Source: Turritopsis dohrnii
Lineage: Eukaryota > Cnidaria > Hydrozoa > Anthoathecata > Oceaniidae
Length of the DNA: 64,000 bases
Reading direction: 5' to 3'
Assembly (NCBI GenBank): GCA_027922465.2
Contig: BQMF02000590.1
Span: forward strand, 62,001 to 126,000
Position numbers and translations under genes: made by a program. The notes beneath the pieces are model-generated. The model was not told the DNA's origin. It saw only the letters and a list, made by a program, of their open reading frames with translations, and made no database searches. Position 1 is the stretch's first letter. Each line of letters starts with the position of its first letter. This document shows, in pieces, positions 62,656-64,000 of the stretch.

Positions 62656-64000
62656 ATGGTACAAATGCAGACACCGAAAGGTGTCTTCGACACAGCAGAA
62701 ACTAACAACATAGACAGTATGGAAACAGATGATGTTATGAGTAGAGCGGTTAACGTTAATGATATTCAGGCTAAATTAAATAATGTAAATTCACTTATAA
62801 GTAAAGGTGAAGTACAACAAGGTGTTGTAGAGAAATACTTTCCTGGGTACTTAAATTTAAAACGTTCTGGTTTAATAGTATCTACAAAACGAAGGAAAGT
62901 TACTGCACAACCTGGTTACAGTTCAAAACAAAAATTAACGTTTAACATTGAAGTTGGACAAAATAAGAGGTTCGTACCAAAGACATGCAGATTAATATTG
63001 CCAATAAAATTTACAAAACCAGACGGTACAACGGCATTACCGGACACGGTTGCGTTAGCTAACTTTTGGACATCCAGATGGATACAGGACATTGTTGTGA
63101 AAAATCTTTACACTGACGATAATATAAATAAGCAAACTAATGAAAAAGACTGTGCAGAATTTGCAGACGAAAAAATGTCTGTTATACCAATTGATAAATT
63201 GTACATGTTTGATGACTATCATTATTTACCTGATAGTCAAGCTGATAAAGGAAGGCGGGCATTTACTGCACCTACTGACGTTAATATATCTAAGAGAATT
63301 ACTAAATGGAAAAGCGATTGGCAAAATACCAATGGAAAAGAATATGAAATTTGCTTAGAACATCTGTCGGAATTTTTTAACATTGAAGATGTATTTAAAA
63401 TAGGTATTAAAATAGAATGTAATCTGTGTGTCGATATGAACAAGATATTCGAAAGTATTAAGGTACTAGCTTCCGGTTCAACAGCTACGTCAAAGCAGAC
63501 AGTTGGAATGATACATTTCACACGTGCACCTTACATAGAATATGTTGAATTAACCATGGCACCAGTATTCTTAACTTACGATAACCAACTTGAGAAAACG
63601 TTAAAGAATTACTACTATAAAATAAATAAAGTCTACGACAGGCGTATTGAAGAATTAAATACTAGTCAAAACATTAAAGAAATGAATTTCGCTGGTACAA
63701 ATTACCAATTCGATTTTATTGTTATTTATGTTGAAAATAGACAATCGAAACAACATCTATCTGCATACGATACATACGGAAGTGAAGTTGCATCCTTAAA
63801 TCTAAAGACTATCGAATTATCTAACAATAATTTACATAATGATGGAAATTCTTATTTCCTTTTAACGGATGATTCAGATAAAAGGGAATTATATAGGCAA
63901 TTCTGTGCATGGAAATTAGGTACATGTTCTATGTTAACAGGTAACCAAATGTTAGATTCAGAAAGTTTAACTAGATTGCCAAATTATAAGCAATATTGGA
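62656..64000 (+). CDS. Probable major capsid protein, 3' end outside window
   Basis: ATG at 62656 opens 448 uninterrupted codons to the window edge. It has the feel of a double jelly-roll capsid protein. The N-terminal arm contains GEVQQGVVEKYFPGYLNLKR. Many beta segments follow (KLTFNIEVGQNKRFVPKTCR; IKIECNLCVDMNKIFESIKV; PYIEYVELTMAPVFLTYD), then an FDFIVIYVENRQS region like the late strands of Polinton capsids. Length, lack of low complexity, and position downstream of ATPase and integrase support the call. A TATAAACATGG context precedes the start. Structure prediction would settle it. Confidence 0.6.
   Translation, partial: MVQMQTPKGVFDTAETNNIDSMETDDVMSRAVNVNDIQAKLNNVNSLISKGEVQQGVVEKYFPGYLNLKRSGLIVSTKRRKVTAQPGYSSKQKLTFNIEVGQNKRFVPKTCRLILPIKFTKPDGTTALPDTVALANFWTSRWIQDIVVKNLYTDDNINKQTNEKDCAEFADEKMSVIPIDKLYMFDDYHYLPDSQADKGRRAFTAPTDVNISKRITKWKSDWQNTNGKEYEICLEHLSEFFNIEDVFKIGIKIECNLCVDMNKIFESIKVLASGSTATSKQTVGMIHFTRAPYIEYVELTMAPVFLTYDNQLEKTLKNYYYKINKVYDRRIEELNTSQNIKEMNFAGTNYQFDFIVIYVENRQSKQHLSAYDTYGSEVASLNLKTIELSNNNLHNDGNSYFLLTDDSDKRELYRQFCAWKLGTCSMLTGNQMLDSESLTRLPNYKQYW

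Larger units (their letters stand above)
37057..64000 (+). mobile_element. Large divergent endogenous DNA virus / giant Maverick-like element (right end outside window)
   Basis: Starts where the second Helitron-like frame is cut by GGGGGTGGGGGGGCAG. The block is markedly more AT-rich than its surroundings and is packed with genes, nearly all on the plus strand. Hallmarks: protein-primed-type PolB (43493-48821), FtsK/HerA-type packaging ATPase (51357), DDE integrase (58138) and a likely major capsid protein (62656 to the edge). This set defines Maverick/Polinton, adintovirus and related PLV groups. It differs from Polinton-1 in gene order, a polymerase more than 500 residues longer, spliced genes and size (at least 27 kb). 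No adenain-type protease was recognised. Confidence 0.75.

Overview
The window looks like nuclear DNA of an AT-rich invertebrate animal, most plausibly a cnidarian. The reasons are spliceosomal introns with GT-AG borders, an ANKRD66-like ankyrin gene, and an unusually dense load of Polinton/Maverick, Helitron-like, Academ-like, hAT-like and MULE-like elements. The species call is inference, not proof.

Positions 1-11,700 are host-like. A plus-strand ankyrin-repeat gene (692-5101) has three candidate alternative first exons. All three end in phase 1 and fit one common acceptor. A pogo/Tigger-like MITE sits in its last intron. A decayed non-LTR reverse transcriptase lies at about 7.1-7.9 kb, and a two-exon minus-strand gene for a secreted, highly charged protein at 8555-10250.

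Positions 11,785-34,200 are a degraded Polinton/Maverick ('Polinton-1') that has served as a transposon sink. Its minus-strand protein-primed DNA polymerase B gene is in three pieces (31,423-28,620; 27,788-27,425; 12,531-11,785). An 825-bp MITE full of GCGGCCGC octamers splits it, and so does an insertion of about 15 kb. The 15-kb insert holds a Helitron-like ORF with a 2A peptide. That ORF is itself split by a 7.9-kb Academ-like element with TIRs of about 480 bp, which holds a 4.3-kb hAT-like element, which holds a 1.5-kb hAT-like MITE. The result is five levels of nesting, mostly with visible target-site duplications. Another MITE, with a 9-bp TSD, splits a small Polinton ORF. The Polinton-1 integrase (32,798-33,781) is intact in length.

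Positions 34,898-37,056 hold the 5' part of a second Helitron-like ORF, with a cysteine-protease-like domain and a 15-residue tandem repeat. It breaks off at a G-rich junction.

Positions 37,057-64,000 and beyond are the main discovery candidate: a very AT-rich, gene-dense block of at least 27 kb that looks like a large, divergent endogenous DNA virus or giant Maverick (adintovirus/Polinton-like). It carries a protein-primed-type PolB in three exons, a FtsK/HerA-type packaging ATPase, a DDE retroviral-type integrase, and a probable major capsid protein that runs off the window. It also has coiled-coil structural candidates, zinc-binding proteins, a family of small paralogues and several membrane or acidic proteins. 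The genes are almost all on the plus strand, short-spaced or overlapping. Replication genes lie to the left, packaging, integration and capsid genes to the right. Several frame changes cluster in the 53.4-57.6 kb and 60.4-61.0 kb genes. They could be assembly indels, decay or real recoding.
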